Of a DNA stretch of 64,000 nt, positions 18,060-28,114 are shown piece by piece (the stretch's first letter is position 1; each line of letters opens with the position of its first letter). The DNA comes from Microbulbifer agarilyticus (GTDB taxonomy: Bacteria > Pseudomonadota > Gammaproteobacteria > Pseudomonadales > Cellvibrionaceae). The DNA lies in contig NZ_JAHVKO010000004.1 of assembly GCF_019800665.1 (NCBI RefSeq), forward strand, positions 1-64,000, read 5' to 3'. The notes beneath the pieces were generated by a model. That model searched no databases. It was not told the DNA's origin and saw only the letters and a program-made list of their open reading frames with translations. The translations under genes were made by a program, and so were the position numbers.

Positions 18060-18755
18060 CTAATCCCGGCGGCCGAAGATATCGGTGCCGATGCGCACAA
18101 TGGTCGCGCCGCTGAATATCGCCGCTTCCATATCCCCCGACATCCCCATCGACAGGGTATCCAGAGGCTGTTCCGGCAGTTGAGATTTGAGCTGGTCCAG
18201 CAGCGTCGCCAGCTGAATAAATGGTGTGCGCTGGTCTTCCGACGCACCGCGCGGCGCGGGAATCGCCATCAGGCCACGCAACTGCAGGTTGGGCAGGCCC
18301 GCCACGGCCGCAGCCAATTCCGGCAGATCCTCCGCACTCACCCCAGACTTGCTATCCTCTCCATCGATATTGACCTGCAGGCACACATTCAGTGGCGGCA
18401 TATCCGCCGGGCGCTGTTCCGACAGGCGGCGCGCAGTTTTTAACCGCTCAACCGTGTGCATCCAGTGGAAATGCCCCGCCACATCGCGGGTTTTGTTCGA
18501 CTGCAGCGGGCCAATGAAGTGCCAGGTGATGGCGCAATCGGTCAGCTCGGCCTGCTTGTCCAGGGCCTCCTGCAGGTAGTTCTCGCCGAAATGGCGCTGA
18601 CCCGCCTCATAGGCCACCCGCAGGTCCGCCGCCGGACGGGTTTTGGACACCGCCAGCAGCGTGACATCGTCGGCTTGCCGGTCACAACTGCGGCAAGCTG
18701 TGACGATTCGCTCAGCGACGGAATTCAGGTTTTCGGGGATCGACCCTTTGCGCAT
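18060..18755 (-). CDS. yggS: PLP homeostasis protein YggS
   Basis: This 231-residue protein is a single-domain PLP-binding alanine-racemase-type barrel without an enzymatic activity of its own. The PLP lysine is in LLAVSKTRP, with conserved FGENYLQEAL, WHFIGPLQSNKTR, MGMSGDMEAAI and VRIGTDIFG. The family buffers pyridoxal phosphate and influences amino-acid metabolism. It is transcribed divergently from pilT, a pairing shared with Pseudomonas. Confidence 0.96.
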   Translation of the reverse strand: MRKGSIPENLNSVAERIVTACRSCDRQADDVTLLAVSKTRPAADLRVAYEAGQRHFGENYLQEALDKQAELTDCAITWHFIGPLQSNKTRDVAGHFHWMHTVERLKTARRLSEQRPADMPPLNVCLQVNIDGEDSKSGVSAEDLPELAAAVAGLPNLQLRGLMAIPAPRGASEDQRTPFIQLATLLDQLKSQLPEQPLDTLSMGMSGDMEAAIFSGATIVRIGTDIFGRRD

Positions 18756-18851
18756 ATACTGGGACCCAACTTTTGCTCGGCGGGCATTCTATGTGCTTGC
18801 GGCCCCCGCGTCATATCGACCAGTGAATGTAAGAAGAATAAAGGTAGCAGT

Positions 18852-19886
18852 ATGGACATTACAGAACTCCTCGCCTTCAGCGCCAAGCAGAATGCCTCGG
18901 ATTTGCACCTCTCCGCCGGTCTGCCCCCGATGATCCGGGTAGATGGCGATGTGCGCCGTATCAACCTGCCGCCCATGGAGCACAAGCAGGTGCACGGCCT
19001 GATCTACGAGATCATGAACGACAAGCAGCGCAAGGACTACGAAGAGTTCCTGGAAACCGACTTCTCCTTCGAGGTCCCCGGTGTGGCCCGCTTCCGTGTG
19101 AACGCGTTCAACCACAACCGCGGCGCCGGCGCCGTATTCCGGACCATTCCTTCCAAGGTACTCACCATGGAAGACCTGGGGATGGGCCAGGTGTTCAAGC
19201 AGATCTCCGACACCCCGCGCGGCCTGGTACTGGTGACCGGCCCTACCGGTTCCGGTAAGTCCACCTCACTGGCGGCGATGATCGACTACATCAATGACAA
19301 CAAATACGAGCACATCCTCACCGTAGAGGACCCGATCGAATTCGTACACGAATCCAAGAAGTGCCTGGTCAACCAGCGGGAAGTCCACCGCGACACCCAC
19401 GGCTTCTCCGAAGCACTGCGCTCCGCACTGCGTGAAGACCCGGACATCATCCTGGTTGGTGAGATGCGAGATCTGGAAACCATCCGCCTGGCACTGACCG
19501 CCGCGGAAACCGGCCACCTGGTATTCGGCACCCTGCACACCACCTCCGCCGCCAAGACCATCGACCGTGTCGTCGATGTTTTCCCCGCGGAAGAAAAAGC
19601 CATGGTGCGCTCCATGCTGTCGGAATCGTTGCAAGCAGTAATCTCCCAGACTCTGCTCAAGCGCAACGGCGGCGGCCGAGTGGCGGCCCACGAAATCATG
19701 CGCGGCACCCCGGCGATCCGGAACCTGATCCGCGAAGACAAGATCGCGCAGATGTACTCCGCCATCCAGACTGGTGCCAACGTAGGTATGCAGACCATGG
19801 ACCAGTGCCTGCAGGACCTGCTTGAGAAGCGCATCATCACTCGCGAAGTCGCGCGTGAAAAAGCGAAGATGCCAGAGAATTTCTAA
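18852..19886 (+). CDS. pilT: Type IV pilus retraction ATPase PilT
   Basis: PilT powers pilus retraction and twitching motility. It has 344 residues from the ATG at 18852, the standard length. The frame is open far upstream, but homology starts at MDITELLAFS. The Walker A is GPTGSGKS (130-137), the Asp box is HILTVEDPIEFVH, Walker B is DPDIILVGEMRD, and the retraction-specific AIRNLIRE motif is present near residue 285. Only the two motor genes lie here; pilus structural genes are elsewhere. Confidence 0.97.
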   Translation: MDITELLAFSAKQNASDLHLSAGLPPMIRVDGDVRRINLPPMEHKQVHGLIYEIMNDKQRKDYEEFLETDFSFEVPGVARFRVNAFNHNRGAGAVFRTIPSKVLTMEDLGMGQVFKQISDTPRGLVLVTGPTGSGKSTSLAAMIDYINDNKYEHILTVEDPIEFVHESKKCLVNQREVHRDTHGFSEALRSALREDPDIILVGEMRDLETIRLALTAAETGHLVFGTLHTTSAAKTIDRVVDVFPAEEKAMVRSMLSESLQAVISQTLLKRNGGGRVAAHEIMRGTPAIRNLIREDKIAQMYSAIQTGANVGMQTMDQCLQDLLEKRIITREVAREKAKMPENF

Positions 19887-19945
19887 ATAGCGCCTGCGTT
19901 ACTGATTAAACGAGCGCTTACGAAGTACTGAAATAAGAATTGAAG

Positions 19946-20054
19946 GCGAGGTGCCGGGTAGGGATTTTCAGGAGCGTCGCAAACAGGATGTTTGCGACGC
20001 AGCGCCCAGGGATGGGTTTACAGCGGTTCTGAAAATCCCTGCCCGGTGCCTCGC
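19946..20054. repeat. 109-bp intergenic palindromic repeat element
   Basis: The outer arms (19946-19971 and 20029-20054, 26 nt) are complementary except for two positions that would form G-U pairs in RNA. Inside is a perfect 11-bp hairpin GCGTCGCAAAC/GTTTGCGACGC at 19974-20000, then the segment AGCGCCCAGGGATGGG. The design matches dispersed intergenic elements of marine gammaproteobacteria as I remember them. It fills the gap between pilT and pilU. Copy number cannot be judged from one window. Confidence 0.75.
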
Positions 20055-20101
20055 CGCCACCGAATAAAGTTAAGAACGAACACCCCACGCGGTAAATAAA
20101 A

Positions 20102-21250
20102 ATGGAAATCGAACGACTTCTACAACTGGTGAGCGAAAAAGGCGCATCCGACCTGTTCATCACCGCCGGCGTACCAGCCTCCATCAAACTGCACGGCAAA
20201 ATCGTTCCCGTCACCACCTCACCGCTGTCCCCGGAAAAAGCCCGGGAAATGGTTGTCGGCATCATGAACGACCGGCAGAAAAAAGAGTTCATCGAAAACA
20301 AAGAACTCAACTTCGCCATCTCCCTGCGCAACGTCGGCCGTTTCCGGGTATCCGCGTTCTTCCAGCGCAATCTCGTCGGCATGGTACTGCGTCGAATCGA
20401 AACCAAGATTCCCACCATCGACGGACTCGGCCTGCCCGAGCAGCTCAAAGAGCTGGCCATGACCAAGCGCGGCCTGATCATCTTTGTGGGCGCGACCGGT
20501 ACCGGTAAATCCACCTCGCTGGCCTCCATGATCGGCCACCGCAACGAAAACTCGAAGGGTCACATCATCTCCATCGAAGACCCTATCGAATTTATCCACC
20601 AGCACCGTGGCTGTATCGTCACCCAGCGCGAAGTGGGCCTCGACACCGAATCCTTCGAGACCGCACTGAAGAACACCCTGCGTCAGGCTCCCGACGTCAT
20701 CCTCATTGGTGAGGTGCGTTCGCGGGAAACCATGGACCACGCCATTGCCTTCGCCGAAACCGGCCACCTGTGTCTGTGCACCCTGCACGCCAACAACGCC
20801 AACCAGGCGCTGGATCGGATCATTCACTTCTTCCCGGCCGACCGCCACGAACAGCTGTGGATGGACCTGTCGCTGAACCTGCAGGCCATGGTCGCGCAGC
20901 AGCTGGTGCCGACACCGGATGGCGACGGTCGCCGCGCCTGTCTCGAAATCATGATCAACACCCCGCTGATGTCGGACCTGATCCGCAAGGGCGAGGTACA
21001 CAAAATGAAGGAGCTGATGAAGCGCTCCGTCGAACAGGGTATGCAGACCTTCGACCAGGCGCTGTACGAACTGTATGACCGCGGCGAAATCACTTATGAA
21101 GACGCTCTCGCTCACGCCGACTCCGCGAACGACTTGCGCCTGATGATCAAGCTCAAGTCCGAATCCGACGCCGAGTACCTCAACAGCGCCGCCGACGAAC
21201 TAAGCCTGGCCGGCGACAACGACAACAGCAGCGGCCCGCAGCTGTATTGA
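20102..21250 (+). CDS. pilU: PilT-like ATPase PilU
   Basis: PilU is the accessory retraction ATPase that works with PilT and needs it for function. It has 382 residues. The Walker A is GATGTGKS (130-137), with ISIEDPIEFIH, QAPDVILIGEVRS and a C-terminal extension of about 35 residues rich in Ser, Asp and Asn. It follows pilT after the palindromic element, so co-transcription is likely but the element could modulate it. Confidence 0.96.
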   Translation: MEIERLLQLVSEKGASDLFITAGVPASIKLHGKIVPVTTSPLSPEKAREMVVGIMNDRQKKEFIENKELNFAISLRNVGRFRVSAFFQRNLVGMVLRRIETKIPTIDGLGLPEQLKELAMTKRGLIIFVGATGTGKSTSLASMIGHRNENSKGHIISIEDPIEFIHQHRGCIVTQREVGLDTESFETALKNTLRQAPDVILIGEVRSRETMDHAIAFAETGHLCLCTLHANNANQALDRIIHFFPADRHEQLWMDLSLNLQAMVAQQLVPTPDGDGRRACLEIMINTPLMSDLIRKGEVHKMKELMKRSVEQGMQTFDQALYELYDRGEITYEDALAHADSANDLRLMIKLKSESDAEYLNSAADELSLAGDNDNSSGPQLY

Positions 21251-21260
21251 TTCAATGCCC

Positions 21261-21288
21261 GGCGGGAGCCATTCAATAGGCTCCCGCC
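21261..21288 (+). terminator. Hairpin after pilU
   Basis: GGCGGGAGCC and GGCTCCCGCC form a perfect 10-bp stem with an 8-nt loop, 10 bases past the pilU stop. There is no T tract after it (CACTCCTCT), so it may be a weak terminator or an mRNA-end stabiliser. Confidence 0.6.
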
Positions 21289-21316
21289 CACTCCTCTACT
21301 CCACGAGAAGTTCACT

Positions 21317-22093
21317 GTGAAATTCCAGGAACCGAATGATGCTTCCGGGAAACCCATCGCCCTGGTGACCGGTGGCAGCCGTGGTATCGGTGCCGCCACC
21401 GCCGCTTTACTTGCCGAGCAGGGCTATGACCTGTGTATTAGTTACCGTGCCCGCGAAGCGGACGCGCACCGCATCGTGGAAAAATGCCGGGCAATGGGTG
21501 CAAACACGATTGCCATTCAGACCGATATCACCGTAGAGGCCGACGTTGAACGGCTGTTCCGCGAAGTGGACCAGCAACTGGGCCGACTGAGTGCACTGGT
21601 AAACAATGCCGGCATGCTGCTTACCCAGTCGCGACTGGAAGATATGACCGCAACGCGTATCAATCAGATACTGCAAACCAATGTAACCGGCACCCTGCTT
21701 TGCTGCCGCGAGGCGGTGCGCCGTATGTCCACACTGCGCGGCGGCACCGGCGGCGCCATAGTCAATGTTTCCTCCGGTGCCGCGCGCAGCGGCTCACCCA
21801 ATGAATATATCGATTACGCAGCCAGCAAAGGTGCCGTAGATACCCTCACCATTGGCCTGAGCAAAGAGGTGGCCAAAGAGGGAATTCGGGTAAGCGGCGT
21901 GCGTCCGGGTTTTATTCACACCGAAATGCATGCGGACGGTGGGGAACCGGATCGGATCGCGCGTCTTACGCCGCAGATTCCCCTCGGGCGCGGCGGCAAA
22001 GATACAGAAGTGGCCGCAGCCATCGCCTGGCTACTCAGCCAACAGGCGGCATACAGCACCGGTACCTTTATTGACGTGACCGGCGGCTGCTAA
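21317..22093 (+). CDS. Short-chain dehydrogenase/reductase
   Basis: This 258-residue SDR oxidoreductase starts at GTG 21317. The cofactor loop is TGGSRGIGAA, followed by NNAG. The catalytic block is a Ser in NVSSGAA plus a YAASK Tyr/Lys pair. The C-terminus reads GTFIDVTGGC. The sequence is of the classical type used for ketoreduction of small molecules or acyl chains, and the substrate cannot be told. It is the first gene of a possible three-gene unit with the exporter and amidohydrolase that follow at 15 and 32 bases. Confidence 0.9.
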   Translation: MKFQEPNDASGKPIALVTGGSRGIGAATAALLAEQGYDLCISYRAREADAHRIVEKCRAMGANTIAIQTDITVEADVERLFREVDQQLGRLSALVNNAGMLLTQSRLEDMTATRINQILQTNVTGTLLCCREAVRRMSTLRGGTGGAIVNVSSGAARSGSPNEYIDYAASKGAVDTLTIGLSKEVAKEGIRVSGVRPGFIHTEMHADGGEPDRIARLTPQIPLGRGGKDTEVAAAIAWLLSQQAAYSTGTFIDVTGGC

Positions 22094-22108
22094 ACAGGAA
22101 CAGCATTT

Positions 22109-22726
22109 ATGACATTCGTTAACACCCTCGCCCTGTTCGGCGCCATGATCGTACTGGCGGCAATTCCCGGCCCGGGCACTTTTGCCGTAATGGCGCGCTC
22201 AGCCAGTGGCGGTATGCTGCATGGCCTGGTCACCACCATTGGTATTGTGTTCGGTGACTATGTCTTTATCGCCCTGTGCCTGTCTGGCCTCGCCTATATT
22301 GCCGATGTGATGGGCAATGCCTTTGTGATCCTGAAATATGTGGGCGCGGCCTATCTGATCTGGCTTGGCCTCAGCCTATTGCGCGCGCGCGGTACCGCGG
22401 AGGTAAACGCAACGCCGAAGCAAAGTTCGCTCGCCTCCAGCTGGTTGCTGGGCCTGACGACGACGCTGGGCAACCCCAAGGCGATCCTGTTTTACCTGAG
22501 TTTTTTCCCCGCATTTCTGCCCATCACGGAAATTACCGTGATGGATACCATTATTATTTTCGTCGTTGTTACCCTGGCGGTAGGCGGTGTTATGTTGACC
22601 TATGCGTGGGCCACGGTGCGCGCACAGGCGATATTGAAAAACCGCGCCGAGAGCCGGCTATTTAATTATATCGGCGGCGCCACATTAATCGGCAGTGGTA
22701 TCTGGATGGCCGCACGCGGTAACTGA
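22109..22726 (+). CDS. LysE/RhtB-family amino-acid exporter
   Basis: This 205-residue inner-membrane protein has about six spans. The LysE-family signature IPGPGTFAVMARS lies in the first loop. The middle contains GAAYLIWLGLSLLR and GLTTTLGNPKAILFYLSFFP. The family exports amino acids and related metabolites. The substrate is not predictable. Spacing of 15 bases from the SDR gene suggests one transcript. Confidence 0.92.
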   Translation: MTFVNTLALFGAMIVLAAIPGPGTFAVMARSASGGMLHGLVTTIGIVFGDYVFIALCLSGLAYIADVMGNAFVILKYVGAAYLIWLGLSLLRARGTAEVNATPKQSSLASSWLLGLTTTLGNPKAILFYLSFFPAFLPITEITVMDTIIIFVVVTLAVGGVMLTYAWATVRAQAILKNRAESRLFNYIGGATLIGSGIWMAARGN

Positions 22727-22758
22727 GTTAAGCGACAGCAGTAACAATAAGAATATAA

Positions 22759-24447
22759 ATGCACTACACGAACCTTCTACGTTTTCTGCTTATTATTTTC
22801 GGCGCATTGATTTGCGCCTGTTCAAGTTCCGATAAAGCCGACCGCATTTTCATCAACGGCACCGTGATCACGCTGGACGGGAACAACACCATCGCCGAGG
22901 CAATTGCGGTCAGCGAAGGCCGAATCCTCGCCGTCGGCAGCACCCGCGAAATCCAGGCGCTGGCCAGCATCGATACCGAAGCCGTCGACCTCGCAGGCAA
23001 AACACTACTTCCCGGCTTTGTTGCCGCTCACGAGCACCCCGCCATCAGCGCCGTGTTCGGCAACTTCCTCGATATGAGCGGCTTTACCCATGCCTCGGCA
23101 GCGGAAGCCTGGCAAGCTCTCGAGAATGAAATCGCCAACACTCCGCACGGAGAGTGGGTGTATGCCATGGGGCTGGATCCAATTCTGCTTGCGGACCTGC
23201 AAACACCCGACCGCGCACAGCTGGACGCGCTGGCACCCCACAACCCGGTATTTATTCTCGCGGCCAACCTGCACACCGCCTGGGTAAATTCTGCCGCTCT
23301 AGTCGCCGCCGGAATCGATGAAAGCACACCGCCGCCCGGTGAAGGCTCATATTTCGGGCGGGACGAAGACGGGCGCTTGAATGGCATGCTGGTGGAAAAG
23401 GAAGCGATGGAACCGTTTACCGCGGTGCACAAAAAACCACTCAAAGTGGCTGCGGCATACCAGGCGCGTCTGGATGACCTGCGTGCTGCGGGTTTCACCA
23501 GCGTGGCTTCCCTCGGCTTCAATGTACCCGCGTGGTTGGCACGCTGGGCCGCGAGCGATAACTTCGCGCCGCGTATTCGCCAGTTCTTTTACTATCGCGG
23601 TGAGAACCTGACCAAGCTGGATGGGAAACCGGATTTCGACAGCGATTTCTTCCGCGTACTCGGCGCCAAATTCTGGTACGACGGCTCACCCTACAGCGGC
23701 ACCATGATGGTGGAGCAGCCCTATCGCGATAGCGCGCTCAGCGAGCAGTTAGGCATTGGCCATGGCAGTCACGGTGAGGCGGTGATTACCGAAGAGTCCT
23801 TCCGCGCTCAGCTGCGCGATAAAAATGCACGCGGCTGGCAAACCGCCACCCATGTGCAGGGTGACCGCGCCGCACAAGAATTTGTCGAACTGCTGCAGCG
23901 GGAATTCGACGCGCTGGATGCGCGCGAACGCGCAGCATTTATTGGCAGACGCCACCGGCTGGAGCACGGTCTTTTAGTCGACCGCGCAACGCTCGCACCA
24001 ATGGCCAAGCTGGGCATAACCCCCAGCTTCCATATCAACCATCTCTACTATTACGGCGATGCGTTGAAAGAAAGTTTACTGGGCCCCGCGCGCACCGAAC
24101 AAATTCTGCCGGTAAAAACCGCGTTTGATCTCGGCATGTACCCAACCCTGCACGCGGACAGCCCGATGTTCCCGGCCGAACCGTTTAGCCTGATGCAGAC
24201 TGCCATCACCCGCATGTCCCGCGCCGGCACCCCAATCGGTCGCCATGAAGCGATTACCCCGCTACAGGCACTGCAGTCCATGACCATCAACGGCGCCTGG
24301 CAACTGGGGATGGAACGTGAGATCGGCTCGCTGGAAGTGGGTAAGTATGCGGACCTGGCGATTGTGGATCAAAATCCACTACAGACGCCTGCACAAAACT
24401 GGCGGAATATTCGGGTACTGGAGACCTGGATTGCCGGCAGGCGCTGA
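22759..24447 (+). CDS. YtcJ-like amidohydrolase lipoprotein
   Basis: This 562-residue protein has a lipoprotein signal (lipobox LICAC, near residue 21) and an amidohydrolase-superfamily domain of the YtcJ branch. It has an N-terminal beta-sandwich FINGTVITLDG, a metal-binding HEH (AAHEHPAIS), the mid HVQGDRAAQEF, HRLEHG and a C-terminal LHADSPMFP. It ends with LEVGKYADLAIVDQNPL. Members hydrolyse amide or formamide bonds in diverse substrates. Membrane anchoring implies a periplasmic or surface location. It is probably co-transcribed with the exporter. Confidence 0.9.
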   Translation: MHYTNLLRFLLIIFGALICACSSSDKADRIFINGTVITLDGNNTIAEAIAVSEGRILAVGSTREIQALASIDTEAVDLAGKTLLPGFVAAHEHPAISAVFGNFLDMSGFTHASAAEAWQALENEIANTPHGEWVYAMGLDPILLADLQTPDRAQLDALAPHNPVFILAANLHTAWVNSAALVAAGIDESTPPPGEGSYFGRDEDGRLNGMLVEKEAMEPFTAVHKKPLKVAAAYQARLDDLRAAGFTSVASLGFNVPAWLARWAASDNFAPRIRQFFYYRGENLTKLDGKPDFDSDFFRVLGAKFWYDGSPYSGTMMVEQPYRDSALSEQLGIGHGSHGEAVITEESFRAQLRDKNARGWQTATHVQGDRAAQEFVELLQREFDALDARERAAFIGRRHRLEHGLLVDRATLAPMAKLGITPSFHINHLYYYGDALKESLLGPARTEQILPVKTAFDLGMYPTLHADSPMFPAEPFSLMQTAITRMSRAGTPIGRHEAITPLQALQSMTINGAWQLGMEREIGSLEVGKYADLAIVDQNPLQTPAQNWRNIRVLETWIAGRR

Positions 24448-24461
24448 GCCTTTCCAGGCTT

Positions 24462-24500
24462 CTCACACTCAAATCGGCTCACACTCAAATCGGCTCACAT
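24462..24500. repeat. 16-bp tandem direct repeat (2.4 copies)
   Basis: CTCACACTCAAATCGG occurs at 24462-24477 and 24478-24493 and starts again at 24494. It lies in the short gap between two convergent genes. It looks like a slippage product. Confidence 0.8.
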
Positions 24501-24516
24501 TCAGGCCACCGCAGAC

Positions 24517-25275
24517 TCAGGCCATTTCCGTAAGCAGCGCCTTGATACCGGCGAGCAAGCGGCGCGAAACCGCCGGGCGGTGCGCGCAGCCCGCCAGGGC
24601 TACCCGGTAGCCGTCGCCCTCTTTTTGCAGGCCGGTGATATGCGTCTTTGCCACAATGGTATTGCGGTGCACCCGCGCAAAACGCTGGCCAAATTCCGCT
24701 TCCAGCTCCTTCAGCGATTCGTCCAGCAATGTCTCGCCGGCACTGTGGTGGGCAATCACGTATTTATCTTCCGCCACGAAACAGCGGATATCTTCAATAT
24801 TGAGCAGCTGTACACCGCGGCGGCTCACCGCCTTGATCTGGCGACGGCCACCCGTTGCTTGCGCGGGTTCCGCGTTGCGGTCCAGCAGTTGCGGTTTGCT
24901 CAGTCTTCGCGCCTGGGCAATCGCCTGTGCCAGTTGTTCCACATTGACGGGCTTGAGCAGGTAACCCGATGCAGCAACCGCAAAGGCAGGGAGCGCAAAT
25001 TCGTCGTGGGCGGTGCAGAATATGATCGCGGGTGGATTGGGACGGTTGGAGATTTGGTTGGCGAGTTGAAGCCCGTTTTCTCCGGGCATTTCGATATCCA
25101 GTAACAGCAGGTCCGGGTCGAGTGAATCCAGCTGTTGTAACGCGCTTTCCCCATCGGCAGCTTCTCCCAGCAGTTGGCAACCATCAATACTCTGCAACTG
25201 TCGGGCCAGTCTGGCCCGCGCCAGTGGCTCGTCATCGACGATCAGCACTCCCAGAGGGCGTTCGGCGACATTCAC
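24517..25275 (-). CDS. algR: LytTR response regulator AlgR
   Basis: This 252-residue regulator has an N-terminal receiver domain (phospho-acceptor Asp60 in LLLLDIEMPG) and a C-terminal LytTR DNA-binding domain (IKAVSRRGVQLLNIEDIRCF to the C-terminus, containing RVHRNTIVAK). In Pseudomonas AlgR controls type IV pilus, alginate and virulence genes. The neighbourhood (argH, algZ) matches that of Pseudomonas, so orthology is likely. The pilT/pilU genes lie close by, although the AlgR regulon cannot be read here. Confidence 0.92.
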   Translation of the reverse strand: MNVAERPLGVLIVDDEPLARARLARQLQSIDGCQLLGEAADGESALQQLDSLDPDLLLLDIEMPGENGLQLANQISNRPNPPAIIFCTAHDEFALPAFAVAASGYLLKPVNVEQLAQAIAQARRLSKPQLLDRNAEPAQATGGRRQIKAVSRRGVQLLNIEDIRCFVAEDKYVIAHHSAGETLLDESLKELEAEFGQRFARVHRNTIVAKTHITGLQKEGDGYRVALAGCAHRPAVSRRLLAGIKALLTEMA

Positions 25276-26543
25276 AACGCCACCTCGTCTCGAGCGCTAG
25301 CTTGAGGTCGCTCGCTCCGGGCCGGTGCATGCACTGGCTGAGTTGATCTGGTTTCCACTTCCGCGTTCATCGGCAGGTGTAGTTCTACTTGGTAGACGCC
25401 ACCTTTCTGCTCCGCGCTAAAGCGGAAGCGATTGCCGTAAAACGCGCTGAGACGCTGGCGAATATTTTCCATCGCCATACCGTTGCCATCGTGTGCATCA
25501 AGATGGGCATTGCGGTTGCGTGCACTCTCAGTGTTAGCTTCTGCAACTGGATTATGAATCGACAATAGCAGTTCGCGTACCTCACTGCCAATGACATTTT
25601 GACGAGCACTTTGCTGCTCGCGCACCGCGATTTCTATCACACCACCACCGCGCAAGCGCGCCACACCGTGCAGCACCGCGTTCTCCAGTAACGGCTGCAA
25701 CAACATCGACGGCACCTGTAGGCCATCACTCACAACATCGACCTGCCACTCCTGTTGCAGGCGATCCCCGAGGCGCAGGGACTCAATTTCCAGATAGCGT
25801 TTTGCCAGCGCAATTTCCTGCTCCAGCGGTACCATTTTCGAGTCCGCCAGTGATGCGCGAAACAGCGCGGACAAATCCTCCACCAGCTTTTCTGCACGCT
25901 CTGCGTCCACAGCAATCAGGCTGGCGAGGCTGTTCATGCTGTTAAACAGGAAGTGCGGGCGAATGCGCGACTGCAACGCCTCGATACGCGCGCCGAGTTC
26001 GGCCTGCTGCTGGTTGTGCAACTGCTGTTGCACATAGGCGTAGCGCAACACCACTCCCGCGCAGATAGCGCCAACTAAGAAATTCGCCAGCAGCGACAGC
26101 CAATCGATAGAGGTGCTCGCCATATCCGCCGCCCACCAGTGCTGGCCGAGCAGCACCAGTAACAGCACCGCAAGTACCGCGCAGTAGCTGAGTGCAGCGG
26201 CGAGCTTGTGAGTAAGTTGTGCCAGGAATGGACGCAGGCGGCACAGAATGGCGGCGGCAGGCAGGGTCACCCACTGCACCGTAAGCGACACCAGCCCCAA
26301 GCGTTGCCAGTTAAACGGGTGGATACCATCGGTGGCGAGCACCAGCACCAAAGCCAACAGCTCGCCCATCAGAACCAGGGCAGTTACACCGGTCACACTG
26401 CACAGGTCGGGGAGGAAGTGGGGATACTGGGGAGTATCCGAATTGCCAGAATCCAGACGCGCAGAATCTTTGCCTTTGGGGGCAATTTTACGAATTTGCT
26501 GCGCTATAATGCCCGCCGCTTGCGCGGGCCGGGAAGATGTCAT
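25272..26543 (-). CDS. algZ: LytS-type sensor histidine kinase AlgZ/FimS
   Basis: This is the membrane sensor kinase partner of AlgR, 423 residues. The N-terminal half has about four to six hydrophobic spans after a polar leader ([10 protein letters not shown] is a family landmark at about residue 43). The His_kinase domain has the phospho-acceptor His197 in [13 protein letters not shown], an N-box [14 protein letters not shown] and a G-box near [13 protein letters not shown]. Its start overlaps the argH promoter region. The stop overlaps the algR start by four bases. Confidence 0.9.
   Translation of the reverse strand: MTSSRPAQAAGIIAQQIRKIAPKGKDSARLDSGNSDTPQYPHFLPDLCSVTGVTALVLMGELLALVLVLATDGIHPFNWQRLGLVSLTVQWVTLPAAAILCRLRPFLAQLTHKLAAALSYCAVLAVLLLVLLGQHWWAADMASTSIDWLSLLANFLVGAICAGVVLRYAYVQQQLHNQQQAELGARIEALQSRIRPHFLFNSMNSLASLIAVDAERAEKLVEDLSALFRASLADSKMVPLEQEIALAKRYLEIESLRLGDRLQQEWQVDVVSDGLQVPSMLLQPLLENAVLHGVARLRGGGVIEIAVREQQSARQNVIGSEVRELLLSIHNPVAEANTESARNRNAHLDAHDGNGMAMENIRQRLSAFYGNRFRFSAEQKGGVYQVELHLPMNAEVETRSTQPVHAPARSERPQASARDEVAL
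26480..26510 (+). promoter_or_regulatory. Candidate argH promoter
   Basis: A perfect TATAAT lies at 26505-26510, but the -35 region is poor at 17-bp spacing. It would give a 5' UTR of roughly 125 bases for argH, divergent from algZ. This is based on the -10 match only. Confidence 0.35.
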
Positions 26544-26643
26544 ACCACTTTATCTTTATTCTGGAGCCGCTCTAGAGAGTAAAGAAGATACCGCCATCCC
26601 GGATCGACTTCCATATTCCAACGCACATTCGAGCAGAGGCAGC

Positions 26644-28056
26644 ATGAGTAACGACAACGCATCCACCAACAATCCCGCAGCCAAGCTCTGGGGCGGCCGC
26701 TTCAGTGAAGCCACCGATGCGTTCGTGGAGCGCTTCACCGCCTCGGTAATGTTCGACCAGCGCATGGCACTGGAAGACATTCAGGGCTCCCTGGCCCACG
26801 CGCAGATGCTGTCCGAAGTGGGCGTACTCACCGCCGATGAATTCCAGCAGATCGCCGGCGGCCTCAAGGATATCGCCGAGGAGATCAAATCCGGTGACTT
26901 CCCCTGGTCGGTGGAGCTGGAAGATGTGCACATGAACATCGAAGCGCGCCTGACCGACCGCATCGGCGCCACCGGCAAGAAGCTGCACACCGGCCGCTCG
27001 CGCAACGACCAGGTGGCCACCGATATCCGCCTGTGGCTGCGCAACCGCATCGACCAGATCGCCGCCGAACTGACCCGCCTGCAGACCGGCCTGGTGAACC
27101 TGGCCGAGCAGGAAGCCGACACCATTATGCCGGGCTTCACCCACCTGCAGTCCGCGCAGCCGGTAACCTTCGGCCACCACCTGCTGGCCTGGAACGAAAT
27201 GCTGACCCGCGACTTCGAGCGCCTGATGGACTGTCGCAAGCGTGTGAACCGCTCGCCGCTGGGTGCCGCGGCACTGGCCGGTACCAGCTACCCGATCAAC
27301 CGCGCGCGCACCGCCGAGCTGCTGGGCTTTGATGCGCCCACCGAAAATTCGCTGGATTCCGTGAGCGACCGCGATTTCGCCATCGAATTCTGTGCCTTCT
27401 CCGCGCTGCTGCTGACCCACCTGTCCCGCGCCAGTGAAGAGCTGGTGCTGTGGACTTCCAGCCAGTTCGACTTTATCGACCTGCCGGACCGCTTCTGCAC
27501 CGGTTCCTCGATCATGCCGCAGAAGAAAAACCCAGATGTGCCGGAGCTGGTGCGCGGCAAGACCGGCCGGGTAAACGGCCACCTGATTGCCCTGCTGACC
27601 CTGATGAAGAGCCAGCCGCTGGCCTACAACAAGGACAACCAGGAAGACAAGGAGCCACTATTCGACGCTGCCGACACCGCGCTCGACTGCCTGCGCGCTT
27701 TTGCCGATATGGCGCCGGCGCTTAAACCGAAGAAAGAAAACATGCTGGCCGCTGCCGGCAAGGGCTTCTCCACCGCCACCGACCTCGCCGACTACCTGGT
27801 GCGCAAAGGTGTGGCCTTCCGCGATGCCCATGAGATTGTCGGCCAGTCCGTGGCTTTCGCCATCGACAAAGACTGCGACCTCGCCGACCTCAGCCTCGCC
27901 GAACTGCAGAAGTTCTCTGACGTAATTGGCGACGATGTATTCGACGTGCTGACTCTGGAAGGCTCCGTCGCCGCCCGTGACCATATCGGCGGCACCGCGC
28001 CGAACCAGGTGCGCGCTGCGTGTGAGCGTGCCCGTACACTGATCTCCGCACGATAA
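26644..28056 (+). CDS. argH: Argininosuccinate lyase
   Basis: ArgH releases arginine and fumarate from argininosuccinate. From ATG 26644 it has 470 residues, the usual size. Landmarks are KLWGGRF at the N-terminus, [13 protein letters not shown], the superfamily signature [12 protein letters not shown] and the C-terminal GGTAPNQV. The open frame continues upstream, but those residues lack family similarity and would cover the candidate promoter. It is divergent from algZ, a synteny shared with Pseudomonas. Confidence 0.97.
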   Translation: MSNDNASTNNPAAKLWGGRFSEATDAFVERFTASVMFDQRMALEDIQGSLAHAQMLSEVGVLTADEFQQIAGGLKDIAEEIKSGDFPWSVELEDVHMNIEARLTDRIGATGKKLHTGRSRNDQVATDIRLWLRNRIDQIAAELTRLQTGLVNLAEQEADTIMPGFTHLQSAQPVTFGHHLLAWNEMLTRDFERLMDCRKRVNRSPLGAAALAGTSYPINRARTAELLGFDAPTENSLDSVSDRDFAIEFCAFSALLLTHLSRASEELVLWTSSQFDFIDLPDRFCTGSSIMPQKKNPDVPELVRGKTGRVNGHLIALLTLMKSQPLAYNKDNQEDKEPLFDAADTALDCLRAFADMAPALKPKKENMLAAAGKGFSTATDLADYLVRKGVAFRDAHEIVGQSVAFAIDKDCDLADLSLAELQKFSDVIGDDVFDVLTLEGSVAARDHIGGTAPNQVRAACERARTLISAR

Positions 28057-28064
28057 GCAGGCAT

Positions 28065-28093
28065 AAAAAAGCGGGCTTTTTGCCCGCTTTTTT
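28065..28093. terminator. Bidirectional terminator, argH/cyaY
   Basis: AAAAAAGCGGGC and GCCCGCTTTTTT make a 12-bp stem around a T-rich loop, ending in T on both strands. It serves the convergent argH and cyaY genes. Confidence 0.9.
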
Positions 28094-28114
28094 ATTGGTG
28101 TTGCACCGCCACAA

